Shown here: positions 48,375-58,378 of the stretch, piece by piece
Layout of the letters: every line of letters begins with the position of its first letter
How positions within the stretch are numbered: position 1 is the first letter of the stretch
Source of the DNA: Hyphomicrobiales bacterium
GTDB lineage: Bacteria > Pseudomonadota > Alphaproteobacteria > Rhizobiales > Rhizobiaceae
Length of the DNA: 64,000 nucleotides
Direction: 5' to 3'
Assembly (NCBI GenBank): GCA_900469615.1
Contig: UBYA01000002.1
Span: 1-64,000, forward strand
Made by a program: the position numbers and the translations under genes
Notes under the pieces: model-generated
Seen by the model: only the letters and a program-made list of their open reading frames with translations
Told to the model about the DNA's origin: nothing
The model's database searches: none

Positions 48375-49682
48375 ATGGCGGACGCGAGCAGCGCTGAAGG
48401 CACTTATTTGAATACCAGTCTCCGTGACCGAACGATCCGCAAGCTCAATCTGCGAATTGTGCTGTTCTGTTTCATCTGCTTTATCGTGAACTATCTCGAC
48501 CGCGTGAACATCGGCTTCGCGGCGCTTCACATGAATGACGACATTGGGCTCACGCCCTATATGTTCGGCCTGGGTGCAGGCATTTTCTTCATCGGCTACC
48601 TTGCCTTTGAAATTCCCAGCAACATGATCCTTCACAAGGTCGGGCCGCGCATCTGGATTGCCCGCATCATGGTCACATGGGGCCTGGTCTCCTGTGCCAT
48701 GGCCTTCGTACAGGGTCCGACCTCTTTCTACATCCTGCGCTTCCTGCTGGGTGTCGCCGAGGCCGGATTCGCGCCGGGCGTGCTGCTCTATCTGACCTAC
48801 TGGTTCCCGGCTAAGGAGCGCGGCCGCGCCACGGCCCTCTTCATGACGGCGACCGTTCTTTCGATCGTCGTCGGCGCGCCGATTTCCGGCTGGTTGATCG
48901 ATGCCGGCGAAGGTCTGTTCGGCCTGCACGGCTGGCAGGCGATGTTCATTCTCGAAGGTCTGCCGGCGGCTCTCCTCGGTATCATCACTTTCTTCTACCT
49001 CGTCGATTCGCCGGCCAAGGATACTAGGTGGCTGGCGCCCGACGAGCGCGCCTGGCTGCTCGGGCAGCTCGCGCAGGATCAGAAGAACATCAAGGCCGAT
49101 GCCCGCCACAGCCTGCGCGAGATCTTCAGCGATGTCCGCGTCTGGCTGCTTACGCTTGTCTATATGTTCAACGGCATCGCGGTTTACGGCGTCATCATGT
49201 GGCTGCCGCAGATCGTCAAGTCCGTCGGGCTGTCGACTGTCCAGGCGGGCTTCGTTTCGGCGATACCGTTCGTTTTCGCGACCGCCGGCCTTGTCGTCAT
49301 ATCGCGCAGCTCCGACCGGACTGGCGAACGCAAGGTCCACACCGCGATTTCGGGACTCTTCGGCGGCCTGTTTCTGGCAGCCAGCGCGCTCGTTCCGAAC
49401 CCGTATGTCGGGCTTGTGCTTCTCTGCTTCTGCGCATTCTTCCTGTGGTCCTATCTCGGTGTGTTCTGGACGTTGCCGACCCAGTTCCTGACAGGTGCCG
49501 CAGCGGCCGGCGGCCTTGCGGCGATCAACGGTTTTGCCCAGATCGGCGGCTTTGCCGGCCCCTATATCGTGGGGTGGGTGAAAACCGCGACGAACAGTTT
49601 CTCGCTTGCGCTTCTGACGCTTGCGGTCTTTCCGATCATCGCCTTCTTCCTCTGCATGAGCTTGAAAGCCAACCGCGACTAG
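48375..49682 (+). CDS. MFS permease, ACS family
   Basis: 435-residue major facilitator with 12 predicted helices. FICFIVNYLDRVNIGFAALHM in helix 1 and GVAEAGFAPGVLLYLTYWFPAKERGRA are typical of the tartrate/phthalate/4-hydroxyphenylacetate branch of the ACS family. ATG 48375 follows GGGAGGATGCC; the frame extends to 48264 across the operator and is not coding. Divergent from the dehydroshikimate dehydratase operon, so it probably imports the shikimate/quinate-like or other acid substrate. Confidence 0.9.
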   Translation: MADASSAEGTYLNTSLRDRTIRKLNLRIVLFCFICFIVNYLDRVNIGFAALHMNDDIGLTPYMFGLGAGIFFIGYLAFEIPSNMILHKVGPRIWIARIMVTWGLVSCAMAFVQGPTSFYILRFLLGVAEAGFAPGVLLYLTYWFPAKERGRATALFMTATVLSIVVGAPISGWLIDAGEGLFGLHGWQAMFILEGLPAALLGIITFFYLVDSPAKDTRWLAPDERAWLLGQLAQDQKNIKADARHSLREIFSDVRVWLLTLVYMFNGIAVYGVIMWLPQIVKSVGLSTVQAGFVSAIPFVFATAGLVVISRSSDRTGERKVHTAISGLFGGLFLAASALVPNPYVGLVLLCFCAFFLWSYLGVFWTLPTQFLTGAAAAGGLAAINGFAQIGGFAGPYIVGWVKTATNSFSLALLTLAVFPIIAFFLCMSLKANRD

Positions 49683-49743
49683 ACCAAACTTCCGGCAGCG
49701 TTCGAAAAAGCGCTGCCGGATTCGTTTCAAGGAACAAGCGCGT

Positions 49744-50469
49744 ATGCCCAGTCCCACGGTGAAAGCCAACAAGAGCCTCGTCGCAACCATCGCCGACAAG
49801 ATTCGCGCAGCGATCGTGGACGCCGAATTCGAGTTCGGCGAAAACCTTTCCGAGGATACGCTGGCTTCCGCTTTCGAGGTGAGCCGTACGCCCGTGCGCG
49901 AAGCGCTCAACCTGTTGCAGATGGAGGGACTGGTCACGATCATCCCGAAATCCGGCACCTACGTCTTCACGCCGACGCTGGAAGACATCGCCGAGCTTTG
50001 CGATTATCGGATCGGTCTGGAGCAGCAGGCCGTCGCACTTACCCCTGAAAAAGCGCTCAAGCAGGCGGTTGCGGAGTTGAGGCGGCAGCTCGCCGTCATG
50101 GACAAGGCCGTCGAAACCGGGGACATGCAGGCCTATGGCCGCGCCGACACGGCATTCCATCTGGCCTTCTTCCGCTATTGCGGCAATCGCTATCTGCAAA
50201 GCGCATACGACCTCATCCTTGGTCGCGTCGCCTCGCTCAGAACCCATCTCGCCATTCGTGCGGAAGGCGAGCCGGATCGGTCATACCGCGATCATAGGGA
50301 CATGATCTCGCTGCTTGCCGAAAGCAGGCGCGGCGAACTGGCCGAAATGCTGACGGCGCATATTCTGCGCACGAAAGACAACTACCTCGATGCCTTCCAG
50401 AAGCTCTCGACGACGACCGGCAGCGCGCGGACTGCGCGGCTTCGCCGGCGCCTGGCACTTTCGGCCTAG
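49744..50469 (+). CDS. GntR-family (FCD-domain) transcriptional regulator
   Basis: 241-residue regulator with a GntR winged helix (LSEDTLASAFEVSRTPVREALNLLQMEGLV, about residues 35-70) and a C-terminal FCD domain with the metal-site residues DTAFHLAFF, DHRDMI and AHILRTKD. It lies 61 bp after the MFS gene on the same strand. It probably governs both the MFS gene and the divergent SDR/PEP mutase/QuiC-like operon. Confidence 0.9.
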   Translation: MPSPTVKANKSLVATIADKIRAAIVDAEFEFGENLSEDTLASAFEVSRTPVREALNLLQMEGLVTIIPKSGTYVFTPTLEDIAELCDYRIGLEQQAVALTPEKALKQAVAELRRQLAVMDKAVETGDMQAYGRADTAFHLAFFRYCGNRYLQSAYDLILGRVASLRTHLAIRAEGEPDRSYRDHRDMISLLAESRRGELAEMLTAHILRTKDNYLDAFQKLSTTTGSARTARLRRRLALSA

Positions 50470-50579
50470 AGCTGCCCCGCAATTTGGCGCCGGCCGCCGC
50501 ATCACTCCAATGTCATGACAGCAGCCCTTGCCGAAGCCGGCTTGTCAGAGCAGATTGCTGCGACAATGGAGATGGACGC

Positions 50580-53003
50580 ATGATTCAGGACGATACTTCG
50601 GGCTCTGGTGCGGGGGGTATCGCTCCTCGCTGGACATCCAGCGCGAAGAGCGGGGTGGGCACGGCGCTTTCGCCGGCATGTCGCATCTGGTTCACCCTCA
50701 GCCACGGCATCCTCAACGAAGTTTATTTTCCGCGCGTCGATTGCGCCTGCACGCGCGACCTCGGCCTGATCGTTACCGGCCCGGACGGCTATTTCTCCGA
50801 GGAAAAGCGCGATACCGAAAGTGTCGTGACGACGGTGGAGGATGGCGTGCCGGCCTATCGGCTCGTCAATACGGCATTCGACGGACGCTACCGCATCATC
50901 AAGCGCGTCATCGTCGATCCGGTACGCAGCAGCCTGCTTCAGCAAATATCGTTCGAAGCCCTGCATGGTTCGGTTCACGATTATCGCCTTTTCGTGCTTG
51001 CTGCTCCGCATCTGGTCAATGCGGGTGCCGGCAATACCGGCTGGGCGGGAGATTACAAAGGCACCCCGATGCTTTTTGCGACGGGCAGCCACGGCGTTTC
51101 GCTGGCGCTGGCCGTCAGCGGCGGCTGGAAGGCGGCGTCTGCCGGCTATGTAGGCATTTCCGACGGCTGGCGCCAGCTGCAGGATACCGGAGACCTGGAC
51201 CCGCGCGTCACCCACGCCGCCGACGGCAACGTCGCGCTGACGGGTGAAATCGACCTTGAAGCCGGCAGCGACACCGTGCTTCTCTCGCTCGGTTTCGGAA
51301 GCCGACCGGAGGAGGCGGCCTACAATGCGCTTGCCAGCCTGCAGGCCGGCTACAAGGATGCGGAGCGCAGCTATGTCGCCGACTGGCGGAGATGGCAGAG
51401 CACGCTCCTGCCGCTGGATGAGCCGAGGGCGCCGCCGCCCGAACTCAATCGGTATCGGATATCGACGGCCGTTCTGGCAACGCACCGGCCGCTATCCTTC
51501 GAGGGGCCGGCGGTCGCCTCGCTGTCCATTCCCTGGGGCTTTGCCAAGGGCGATGAGGATCTCGGAGGCTATCACCTTGTCTGGCCGCGCGATCTCGTCG
51601 AGACGGCCGGCGGCTTCCTCGCGGCGGGTGCCCCGCAGGATGCGATCCGAATTCTCGCCTATCTGCGTGCGATCCAGGAGGGGGACGGGCATTGGCCGCA
51701 GAACGCCTGGCTCGACGGCGAGCCCTACTGGACCGGAATCCAGATGGACGAATGCGCCTTTCCCATCCTGCTTGCCGATGCGCTGCGCCGTGAGGGAGCC
51801 CTTACCGGCGAGGCACTGTTGTCCTATGTTTCGATGGTCGAGAGGGCCGCGCGCTATGTGGTCGTCAACGGTCCGGTGACGGGCGAGGACCGATGGGAGG
51901 AAGATGGCGGCTTTTCTCCCTTTACCCTCGCAGTCGAGATCGCGGCATTGCTTGCCGCCGCCGACATTCTGGAAATTGCCGGCCAGGATCACAATGCCGA
52001 TTACCTCCGGCAGACGGCGGATGCCTGGAACGACCAGGTCGAGCGCTGGACCTATGTCGCCGCCGATGCGGCCACCGCAGATCTTGGAGTCCGGGGCTAT
52101 TACGTGCGTATCGCCCCGCCCGACATCGCCGATGGCGCATCGCCCGCCGATGGATTCGTGCCGATCAAGAACCGCCCGCCTGCGGATTCTTATCTGCCGA
52201 CGGCCCGCGTCGTCAGCCCGGATGCCCTGGCGCTTGTACGGTTCGGATTGCGGGCCGCCAACGATCCACGCATCGTCGACACGATAAAGGTGATCGACGC
52301 GCAGCTCAAATGCGAGCTGCCGCAAGGCCCGCTGTGGTATCGCTATACGGGGGACGGTTATGGCGAGCATGCCGATGGCGGGCCGTTCGACGGCACCGGC
52401 ATCGGCCGGCCGTGGCCGCTGCTCGCCGGCGAGCGAGCCCATTACGAGCTTGCCGCCGGCCGGCCGAAAGCCGCCATTGCATTGCTCGGCGCTCTTGAAG
52501 GCTCCGCCGGGCCGGGCGGCCTGCTGCCCGAACAGGTATGGGACCAGCCGGATCTCCCCGAGCGGGGCCTCGTTTTCGGCGAACCCTCCGGCAGCGCGAT
52601 GCCGCTTGTCTGGGCTCATGCCGAACATATCAAGCTGCTGCGCTCGCTGAGAGACAATGCGGTTTTCGATATGCCGCCCCAAGGGGTCGACCGCTATGTC
52701 AAGAACAAGACCACCGCGCCCTTCATGCTCTGGCGCTTCAACAACAAGATATCGCAGGTTTCCGTCGGCAAACGCCTCAGGATAGAGGTGATGGCGCGGG
52801 CGGTCGTTCGCTGGAGCGCGGACGGCTGGGACAATGCGAGCGATACCGAAAGCCGCCGGAACGGCTTTGGCATCGACGTCGTGGAGCTCCCCACCGATCG
52901 GCTGCCAAAAGGCACAGTGATCGTCTTCACCTTCTACTGGCCCGATAGCGATCACTGGGAGGGGGTGGATTTCGCCGTCACTGTGGATGGCGGCGACGAA
53001 TAA
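50580..53003 (+). CDS. GH15 glucoamylase (glucan 1,4-alpha-glucosidase)
   Basis: 807-residue enzyme releasing glucose from alpha-1,4-glucans. An N-terminal beta-sandwich (about 1-280) precedes the (alpha/alpha)6 barrel with GGYHLVWPRDLVE, the region QMDECAFPILLADAL, and the carboxylate motif GLLPEQVWD expected to supply the second catalytic Glu. No signal peptide, so it acts in the cytosol, probably on glycogen or imported maltodextrins. ATG 50580 has GGAG upstream; the frame from 50484 is not needed. The next gene is a glucokinase 31 bp away. Confidence 0.92.
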   Translation: MIQDDTSGSGAGGIAPRWTSSAKSGVGTALSPACRIWFTLSHGILNEVYFPRVDCACTRDLGLIVTGPDGYFSEEKRDTESVVTTVEDGVPAYRLVNTAFDGRYRIIKRVIVDPVRSSLLQQISFEALHGSVHDYRLFVLAAPHLVNAGAGNTGWAGDYKGTPMLFATGSHGVSLALAVSGGWKAASAGYVGISDGWRQLQDTGDLDPRVTHAADGNVALTGEIDLEAGSDTVLLSLGFGSRPEEAAYNALASLQAGYKDAERSYVADWRRWQSTLLPLDEPRAPPPELNRYRISTAVLATHRPLSFEGPAVASLSIPWGFAKGDEDLGGYHLVWPRDLVETAGGFLAAGAPQDAIRILAYLRAIQEGDGHWPQNAWLDGEPYWTGIQMDECAFPILLADALRREGALTGEALLSYVSMVERAARYVVVNGPVTGEDRWEEDGGFSPFTLAVEIAALLAAADILEIAGQDHNADYLRQTADAWNDQVERWTYVAADAATADLGVRGYYVRIAPPDIADGASPADGFVPIKNRPPADSYLPTARVVSPDALALVRFGLRAANDPRIVDTIKVIDAQLKCELPQGPLWYRYTGDGYGEHADGGPFDGTGIGRPWPLLAGERAHYELAAGRPKAAIALLGALEGSAGPGGLLPEQVWDQPDLPERGLVFGEPSGSAMPLVWAHAEHIKLLRSLRDNAVFDMPPQGVDRYVKNKTTAPFMLWRFNNKISQVSVGKRLRIEVMARAVVRWSADGWDNASDTESRRNGFGIDVVELPTDRLPKGTVIVFTFYWPDSDHWEGVDFAVTVDGGDE

Positions 53004-53034
53004 AGGCCGATTTGGCAACGGACGGAGATGCATC

Positions 53035-53754
53035 ATGACCACGAAATCCAAATCTCTCAACCATACAACGACCGTCGCGCCGCAGGATCTCGTCGTGCTG
53101 GCGATCGATCTTGGCGGTTCGCACGTCAAGGTCCGGCTGAGTTCGGGCAGCGACCGGAGAGCCGCCGTCTCGGGCACGGCGATGTCGGCCGAAAAGATGG
53201 TGGAGACAGTCCAGAAGCTTGCGGGCGACTGGCAATACGATGTCATCGGCATGGGATATCCCGGGCCGGTCGCCGACAATAAGCCGACGCTGGAGCCGCA
53301 CAATCTTGGCCCCGGTTGGAAGGATTTCGATTTTTCGGCCGCTTTCGGCAAGCCTGTCCGGCTCGTCAACGATGCGGTCATGCAGGCCATCGGCGGCTAT
53401 AACGGCGGCAACATGCTGTTTCTCGGACTGGGCACCGGGCTGGGCTCGGCGATGATCGTCAATCACGTATGTCTGCCCATGGAGCTTGCCCATCTGCCCT
53501 ACAAGAAGAAAGAGACGTTCGAGGACTTCGTCGGCGAACGGGGCCTCGAAAAATACGGCAAGAAGAAATGGCGCAAATCGGTGGGGAAGGTCGTGGGCAA
53601 ACTGCAAGCCGCGCTGATGCCGCATGAAACCGTCATTGGCGGCGGCAACGTCGAAAAGCTGGAGACGCTGCCCGAGGGATGCCGCGCCGGTGACAACGAA
53701 AATGCCTTTCTGGGAGGCTTTCGCCTGTGGAAGGACGAAAGCCTGATTTTCTAG
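53035..53754 (+). CDS. ROK-family glucokinase, polyphosphate-glucokinase-like
   Basis: 239-residue kinase with LAIDLGGSHVKVRLSS (phosphate motif), GMGYPGPVADN, NDAVMQAIGGY and LGLGTGLGSAMI. The zinc-binding CxCGxxGC motif of regulatory ROK proteins is absent; a Lys-rich stretch (YKKKETF...GKKKWRKSV) and an ending like actinobacterial PpgK suggest polyphosphate may be the phosphate donor. Placed right after the glucoamylase, it would convert the released glucose to glucose 6-phosphate. Confidence 0.82.
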   Translation: MTTKSKSLNHTTTVAPQDLVVLAIDLGGSHVKVRLSSGSDRRAAVSGTAMSAEKMVETVQKLAGDWQYDVIGMGYPGPVADNKPTLEPHNLGPGWKDFDFSAAFGKPVRLVNDAVMQAIGGYNGGNMLFLGLGTGLGSAMIVNHVCLPMELAHLPYKKKETFEDFVGERGLEKYGKKKWRKSVGKVVGKLQAALMPHETVIGGGNVEKLETLPEGCRAGDNENAFLGGFRLWKDESLIF

Positions 53755-53979
53755 TGCCGCCTCATCCGACGGCTGCCGTCCTCCGGACGCATCGGCGGAG
53801 ACGCGAACGAACACGATAATGCCAGCCACCCTCCATGTCGCGGAAGATGGTGGAGCAAGGATTGGCAAGCCGATCTGATGTGCATTGTCAGATAGTTCGC
53901 GGCCATATCCGGATTTCCTTTCCGGCGCGACGGTGCGAGGTTGTGCCGTCGATGTCGAAGGCGGCTTGACAAAGCGCAT

Positions 53980-53993
53980 TATCGTATACGATA
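53980..53993 (+). promoter_or_regulatory. Palindromic operator upstream of proline-racemase-family gene
   Basis: TATCGTATACGATA is a perfect 14-bp palindrome, followed by TATACAAAT. A consensus -35 TTGACA lies at 53966-53971, so the palindrome would cover the -10 region. The form resembles GntR/FCD operators, but no regulator gene is adjacent. The rest of the 317-bp gap 53755-54071 shows nothing else. Confidence 0.55.
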
Positions 53994-54071
53994 TACAAAT
54001 AATCTTGGTCGCGCCGTCGGACTTCCTTTGCAATCCGCAGTCACTTCCGGTCTTCAATACGCAGGTCAATT

Positions 54072-55100
54072 ATGCGCACATCGAAAGTCGTCCATGTCGT
54101 GAGCTGTCACGCCGAAGGAGAGGTCGGCGACGTGATTGTCGGCGGGGTGGCGCCCCCGCCGGGAGCGACGATCTGGGAGCAGTCGCGCTGGATCGCCAAG
54201 GACGAATCCTTGAGGAACTTCGTTCTCAACGAGCCGCGCGGCGGTGTCTTCCGCCATGTGAACCTGCTTGTCCCGCCCAAGAATCCAAAAGCGCAGATGG
54301 CGTGGATCATCATGGAGCCAGCCGATACGCCGCCCATGTCCGGATCGAACTCGATCTGCGTATCGACCGTTCTGCTCGACACCGGCATCATCCCCATGCA
54401 GGAGCCGATCACCCGCATGGTCCTGGAAGCGCCGGGCGGCCTCATCGAAGTGGAAGCCGAATGCCGCAAAGGCAAGGCCGAGCGCATTCATGTGCGCAAC
54501 GTACCGTCCTTCGCCGACAGGCTCGATGCGAAGCTGGAGGTCGAGGGTGTCGGCACGATCACGGTCGATACCGCCTATGGCGGAGACAGTTTCGTGCTGG
54601 TGGATGCCGCGTCGCTCGGTCTCAGCCTCACACCGGATCAGGCGCGCGACATCGCCCGCCTCGGCGTGAAAATCACCGAGGCCGCCAACGAACAGCTCGG
54701 CTTCCGCCATCCCGTCAACGACTGGAACCACATTTCCTTCTGCCAGATCACGGATCCGGTCCAGATGAAGGACGGCATCCTCTGGGGAAAGAACGCCGTC
54801 GCCATTCGCCCCGGCAAGATCGACCGCTCGCCGACCGGCACCGGATGCTCGGCGCGCATGGCGGTTCTTCATGCAAGGCGGCAGATGAAGGTCGGCGACC
54901 GGTTCGTCGGAACTTCGCTCATCGACACCGAATTCCACTGCAGTATCGACGGCGCCGTCGATCTTAACGGCAAATCCGCGATCAGCCCGATCATATCAGG
55001 CCGTGCCTGGATCGTCGGCACGCATCAGCTGATGGTCGACCCTGACGATCCGTTCCCTGCCGGCTACAGGCTGTCGGACACCTGGCCGATGGACCTCTGA
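54072..55100 (+). CDS. Proline racemase superfamily: hydroxyproline epimerase/dehydratase type
   Basis: 342-residue member of the proline racemase fold. The first catalytic position, usually Cys in an MCGHG motif, is Ser90 here (MSGSNSIC), while the second is a normal Cys259 in [12 protein letters not shown]. In this superfamily the residue pair separates racemase, 4-hydroxyproline 2-epimerase and trans-3-hydroxy-L-proline dehydratase; Ser/Cys members include both of the latter functions. It stands alone downstream of a strong palindrome and supports use of hydroxyproline from plant or animal protein. Confidence 0.87.
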   Translation: MRTSKVVHVVSCHAEGEVGDVIVGGVAPPPGATIWEQSRWIAKDESLRNFVLNEPRGGVFRHVNLLVPPKNPKAQMAWIIMEPADTPPMSGSNSICVSTVLLDTGIIPMQEPITRMVLEAPGGLIEVEAECRKGKAERIHVRNVPSFADRLDAKLEVEGVGTITVDTAYGGDSFVLVDAASLGLSLTPDQARDIARLGVKITEAANEQLGFRHPVNDWNHISFCQITDPVQMKDGILWGKNAVAIRPGKIDRSPTGTGCSARMAVLHARRQMKVGDRFVGTSLIDTEFHCSIDGAVDLNGKSAISPIISGRAWIVGTHQLMVDPDDPFPAGYRLSDTWPMDL

Positions 55101-55377
55101 CGCGGAAGCGGCCCATCGCAACCGAAGGCGTACGATTCTGCAGGGGTTCATTTCGTTGATGACGGTCCGGTTCCCGCTGGGGACGCTGGGCCACCAGCCG
55201 GATGCATTCGCGCGCCGTGCGACCATGTCGATCCGGAAACCATTCCGTACCTTCTCGCCCATACCGGTCCAGTTGGAGAGCGCTGAAGCGGCTGGAGGGC
55301 CGAGCAAGCGCATCCTTGCCGTTCACGGGGTCGAAGATCAGGCTATATGGGCGACAGGTGGCCAGGGTGTTTCCTGT

Positions 55378-55971
55378 TCACTCGGATGTTGGCGAATGGA
55401 CGAACCATGACGTCAGTTGTGCGGAATTGATGCAGCCGGTGATCTTCATGAGGCGGGCGCGGTGGGATTCCACGGTTCTGACCGAAAGCTTCAGTTCCTC
55501 GGCGATGCGCATGTTGGTTTTTCCCTGCGAGACCAGCGTCAGGACCTGATGCTGGCGTTCTGTCAGCGCGCGTTGCGGGCTGGTGGTCGGGCGGTTGAGC
55601 CTCTGGAAGCAATATAGCGCGTGGGCGAACGGATCGCTGTGCTGAAAGCTCTTGCCCGTGACCTGACACCAGAATCGCTGGCCCGTCACCGACATCATGA
55701 TACGTTCGTCATAGTAGCTGCGGCTTCCCGGCAGGTGTTCGAGCCACATTTTGCCCGTGCGGATGAAATCCGAAATTTTGGGATAGAGAACGGCGAAGCT
55801 CTTGTCGGTCAGATCGGCACGCTCATAGCCGAAAAGCTCGGCAAAGGCATCGTTGCAATCGCGAATGATCCGGTGCGTCGCATAGACCATCGGCACGGGA
55901 ATTTCATTCAGCGAAAAACGCAGGCCCGCTGCCATATCGGGAATTTCGATCGAACCAGCATGTCGTGTCAT
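55378..55971 (-). CDS. PAS-LuxR transcriptional regulator
   Basis: 197-residue regulator with a PAS domain (about 20-120; ATHRIIRDCNDAFAELFGYERADL) and a LuxR HTH (about 133-190; LTERQHQVLTLVSQGKTNMRIAEELKLSVRTVESHRARLM). The start codon at 55971 directly abuts a perfect dyad, so no ribosome site fits; the mRNA may be leaderless or the true start may be Met13. Divergent from a CoA-transferase operon, which it probably controls. Confidence 0.87.
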   Translation of the reverse strand: MTRHAGSIEIPDMAAGLRFSLNEIPVPMVYATHRIIRDCNDAFAELFGYERADLTDKSFAVLYPKISDFIRTGKMWLEHLPGSRSYYDERIMMSVTGQRFWCQVTGKSFQHSDPFAHALYCFQRLNRPTTSPQRALTERQHQVLTLVSQGKTNMRIAEELKLSVRTVESHRARLMKITGCINSAQLTSWFVHSPTSE

Positions 55972-55987
55972 GCCGTATAAATACGGC
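55972..55987. promoter_or_regulatory. Dyad between PAS-LuxR and CoA-transferase genes
   Basis: GCCGTATAAATACGGC, 7-bp perfect arms around AA, immediately next to the regulator's start codon and 60 bp before the CoA-transferase start. Likely binding site of the PAS-LuxR protein, allowing activation of the transferase operon and autorepression. Confidence 0.6.
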
Positions 55988-56047
55988 TAACAGGCCTTGC
56001 CGTTCAAGCCGTACCTTTCCTCTCGAAACGAATGCGCGGGAGGAAGC

Positions 56048-56761
56048 ATGCGAAAAGTCTACAGTGATGCGACGACGGCCCTGGCGGGGCTGCTCAGGGA
56101 CGGAATGACCATTATGGCGGGCGGTTTCGGGTTGTGCGGCATTCCCGAAGCCCTGATCGAGGCGGTGCGCCTGTCGGGTGCCCGGGGCTTGACGGTGATT
56201 TCCAACAATGCCGGTATCGATGGCGTGGGTCTGGGACGCCTGCTGGAGACACGCCAGGTCGACAAGATGATCTCGTCCTATGTCGGCGAAAATGCGCTTT
56301 TCGCGCAGCAGTATCTGGCGAAGGAACTGGAGATCGAATTCAATCCGCAAGGCACGCTCGCCGAGCGGATCCGGGCCGGCGGCGCCGGCATCCCCGCCTT
56401 TTACACGCGCACCGGCGTTGGAACGCAGATCGCCGAAGGCAAGGACGTGCGGGAGTTCGGCGGTGAAAGCTACATCATGGAGATGGCGCTCGTCGCCGAT
56501 CTTGCCCTTGTGCATGCCTACCTCGGCGATACCGACGGAAATCTCGCCTATCGCAAGACGGCGCGCAATTTCAATCCGGTCATGGCCACTGCCGCACGCG
56601 CGACCGTCGCTGAAGTCGAGCGGCTGGTCGAACCGGGCGATATCGATCCCGACAATGTCCACACGCCGGGCATCTACGTTTCGCGCCTCATCGAGGTCAA
56701 GGACATGCGGAAGCGGATCGAAAAACGGACCGTTCTGCCGCGGCGGGAGGAGGCAGTCTGA
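56048..56761 (+). CDS. 3-oxoacid CoA-transferase, subunit A
   Basis: 237-residue alpha subunit of a family I CoA-transferase: the glycine-rich CoA motif [22 protein letters not shown] and [12 protein letters not shown] at the N-terminus, [22 protein letters not shown] in the middle. GGGAGGAAGC precedes the ATG. It overlaps subunit B (TGATG). Transfers CoA from succinyl-CoA to acetoacetate or 3-oxoadipate; which one cannot be settled here. Confidence 0.9.
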   Translation: MRKVYSDATTALAGLLRDGMTIMAGGFGLCGIPEALIEAVRLSGARGLTVISNNAGIDGVGLGRLLETRQVDKMISSYVGENALFAQQYLAKELEIEFNPQGTLAERIRAGGAGIPAFYTRTGVGTQIAEGKDVREFGGESYIMEMALVADLALVHAYLGDTDGNLAYRKTARNFNPVMATAARATVAEVERLVEPGDIDPDNVHTPGIYVSRLIEVKDMRKRIEKRTVLPRREEAV

Positions 56762-57414
56762 TGGCCTGGACACGGGACGAAATGGCGGCAAGGGCCGCGC
56801 GGGAATTGCGGGATGGGTTCTACGTCAATCTCGGGATCGGCATCCCGACCCTGGTGGCGAACTATATTCCGGCCGGGGTCCACGTTACGCTCCAAAGCGA
56901 GAACGGCATGCTCGGCATGGGACCCTTCCCCTTCGAAGGAGAGGAGGATGCCGATCTCATCAATGCCGGCAAGCAGACGATCAGCGCCCTGCCGGGCACC
57001 AGCTTCTTCTCGAGCGCGGACAGCTTTGCCATGATCCGCGGCGGACATATCGATCTTTCCGTCCTCGGCGCGATGCAGGTGGCTCAAAACGGCGACCTCG
57101 CCAACTGGATGATCCCCGGCAAGATGGTCAAGGGCATGGGTGGCGCCATGGATCTCGTTGCCGGCGTCAAGCGGGTCGTGGTCGTCATGGAGCATGAGGC
57201 GCGGGGTGAATCCAAGGTGCTGAAGCGCTGCAGCCTGCCATTGACCGGCAGCCGCGTGGTCGAACTGCTGATCACCGATCTCGCGGTTTTCACACTGGCG
57301 ACGCGAGGCGAGGAAATCATGACCCTCGTGGAACTCGCACCCGGCGTGACCGTCGACGAGGTGCGCGCCCGCACGGAAGCGCAGTTCCGCGTTGCGCGAG
57401 AATTGTGCCCATGA
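56761..57414 (+). CDS. 3-oxoacid CoA-transferase, subunit B
   Basis: 217-residue beta subunit with the catalytic glutamate in [12 protein letters not shown] and the N-terminal motif [14 protein letters not shown]. Its ATG overlaps the subunit A stop. Length and motifs fit ScoB/AtoA/PcaJ-type subunits. Together with the divergent PAS-LuxR gene this forms a two-gene regulated unit. The 192 bp to the convergent CBS-BON gene hold nothing recognisable. Confidence 0.9.
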   Translation: MAWTRDEMAARAARELRDGFYVNLGIGIPTLVANYIPAGVHVTLQSENGMLGMGPFPFEGEEDADLINAGKQTISALPGTSFFSSADSFAMIRGGHIDLSVLGAMQVAQNGDLANWMIPGKMVKGMGGAMDLVAGVKRVVVVMEHEARGESKVLKRCSLPLTGSRVVELLITDLAVFTLATRGEEIMTLVELAPGVTVDEVRARTEAQFRVARELCP

Positions 57415-57606
57415 TGGATCGTGGCATGCACGGACGGTAAACCGAACCGCCTTCCGGAGAAGCGATCCTGCCTCGCCCGATATGCAGCGGCGATATCGAG
57501 GAGAACACACGATATCGCAGCATCGATGCCATGGCTGGTATCGGGCGAGGCCGGACAGGCGCCGCCGTGGGGTTAGGCGTCACCCTGTCGCTGGGAACGG
57601 TTGCGT

Positions 57607-58296
57607 TCAGATCATGCCGATATAGGGATCGATGTAGACGAGATTGTCGAATACGGCGCGCACGCCGGGGACGTTTTCTGCGGCGACCTTTGCGGCCAGG
57701 CGTTCTCGCTCATCCAATATGCTGCCGGAAAGTTCGGCAACGCCGTCGGTGACTTTCACGCGGATGGAGCCGCTTCGGCTCCAGCTTTGCGCCGAAAGCT
57801 CGTTTATGATCGCGGCTTCGATCTCCTGATCCTTGCTGTCGGCCGTCCGGGTCGGAAGAAGTTTGGTGAGCGCTTTCAGAAGATCGGATCGGGAGACGAT
57901 GCCGACCAGCTTGTCGCGGGAGACGACGGGAAGGCGTTTGATGTGGTGTTTTTCCATCAGCTCGACCACATCCTGCAAGGTCGTCGCAGACGTTACCGAG
58001 ACGACAGTGGAAGACATGACGTCCTCGACCGTGCGGCCGTGGGTCGAAACATACTCATTCGCGAGCTTGCCGGGGCTGGTGAGAAGCTCGAGCAGCCAGG
58101 AGCGCTTGCGTTCGGTATTGAGTTCGGTCCGTCTGATCAGATCGCCTTCGCTGACGATGCCGACGAGTCTGCCGGCGGCATCCACGACGGGAAGGCCGCT
58201 GATATGATTGTCGAGCATGGTCTTTGCGGCATCCGCGATGGGCGTTTCGGGGCGGACGGCTATTGCGGGTGATGTCATGATCGCATGAACAAGCAT
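57607..58296 (-). CDS. CBS-pair and BON domain protein
   Basis: 229-residue cytosolic protein: two CBS domains (about 1-60 and 90-145; SGLPVVDAAGRLVGIVSEGDLI and KRLPVVSRDKLVGIVSRSDLL) and a C-terminal BON domain (about 155-225; IRVKVTDGVAELSGSILDERERLAA). The start at 58296 follows AGGAG by 10 nt; ATG 58326 is in frame but lies before this ribosome site. A perfect FNR/FixK box at 58379-58392 indicates low-oxygen induction. CBS-BON proteins bind adenine nucleotides; the role is unknown. Confidence 0.87.
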   Translation of the reverse strand: MLVHAIMTSPAIAVRPETPIADAAKTMLDNHISGLPVVDAAGRLVGIVSEGDLIRRTELNTERKRSWLLELLTSPGKLANEYVSTHGRTVEDVMSSTVVSVTSATTLQDVVELMEKHHIKRLPVVSRDKLVGIVSRSDLLKALTKLLPTRTADSKDQEIEAAIINELSAQSWSRSGSIRVKVTDGVAELSGSILDERERLAAKVAAENVPGVRAVFDNLVYIDPYIGMI

Positions 58297-58378
58297 GTAG
58301 AGCGCACTCCTCTTGGATAAATCCATGCCACTTGGTTCAGCATGTTGGCGACAGGATAGAGGCCCGGCAGCTTTTCAC

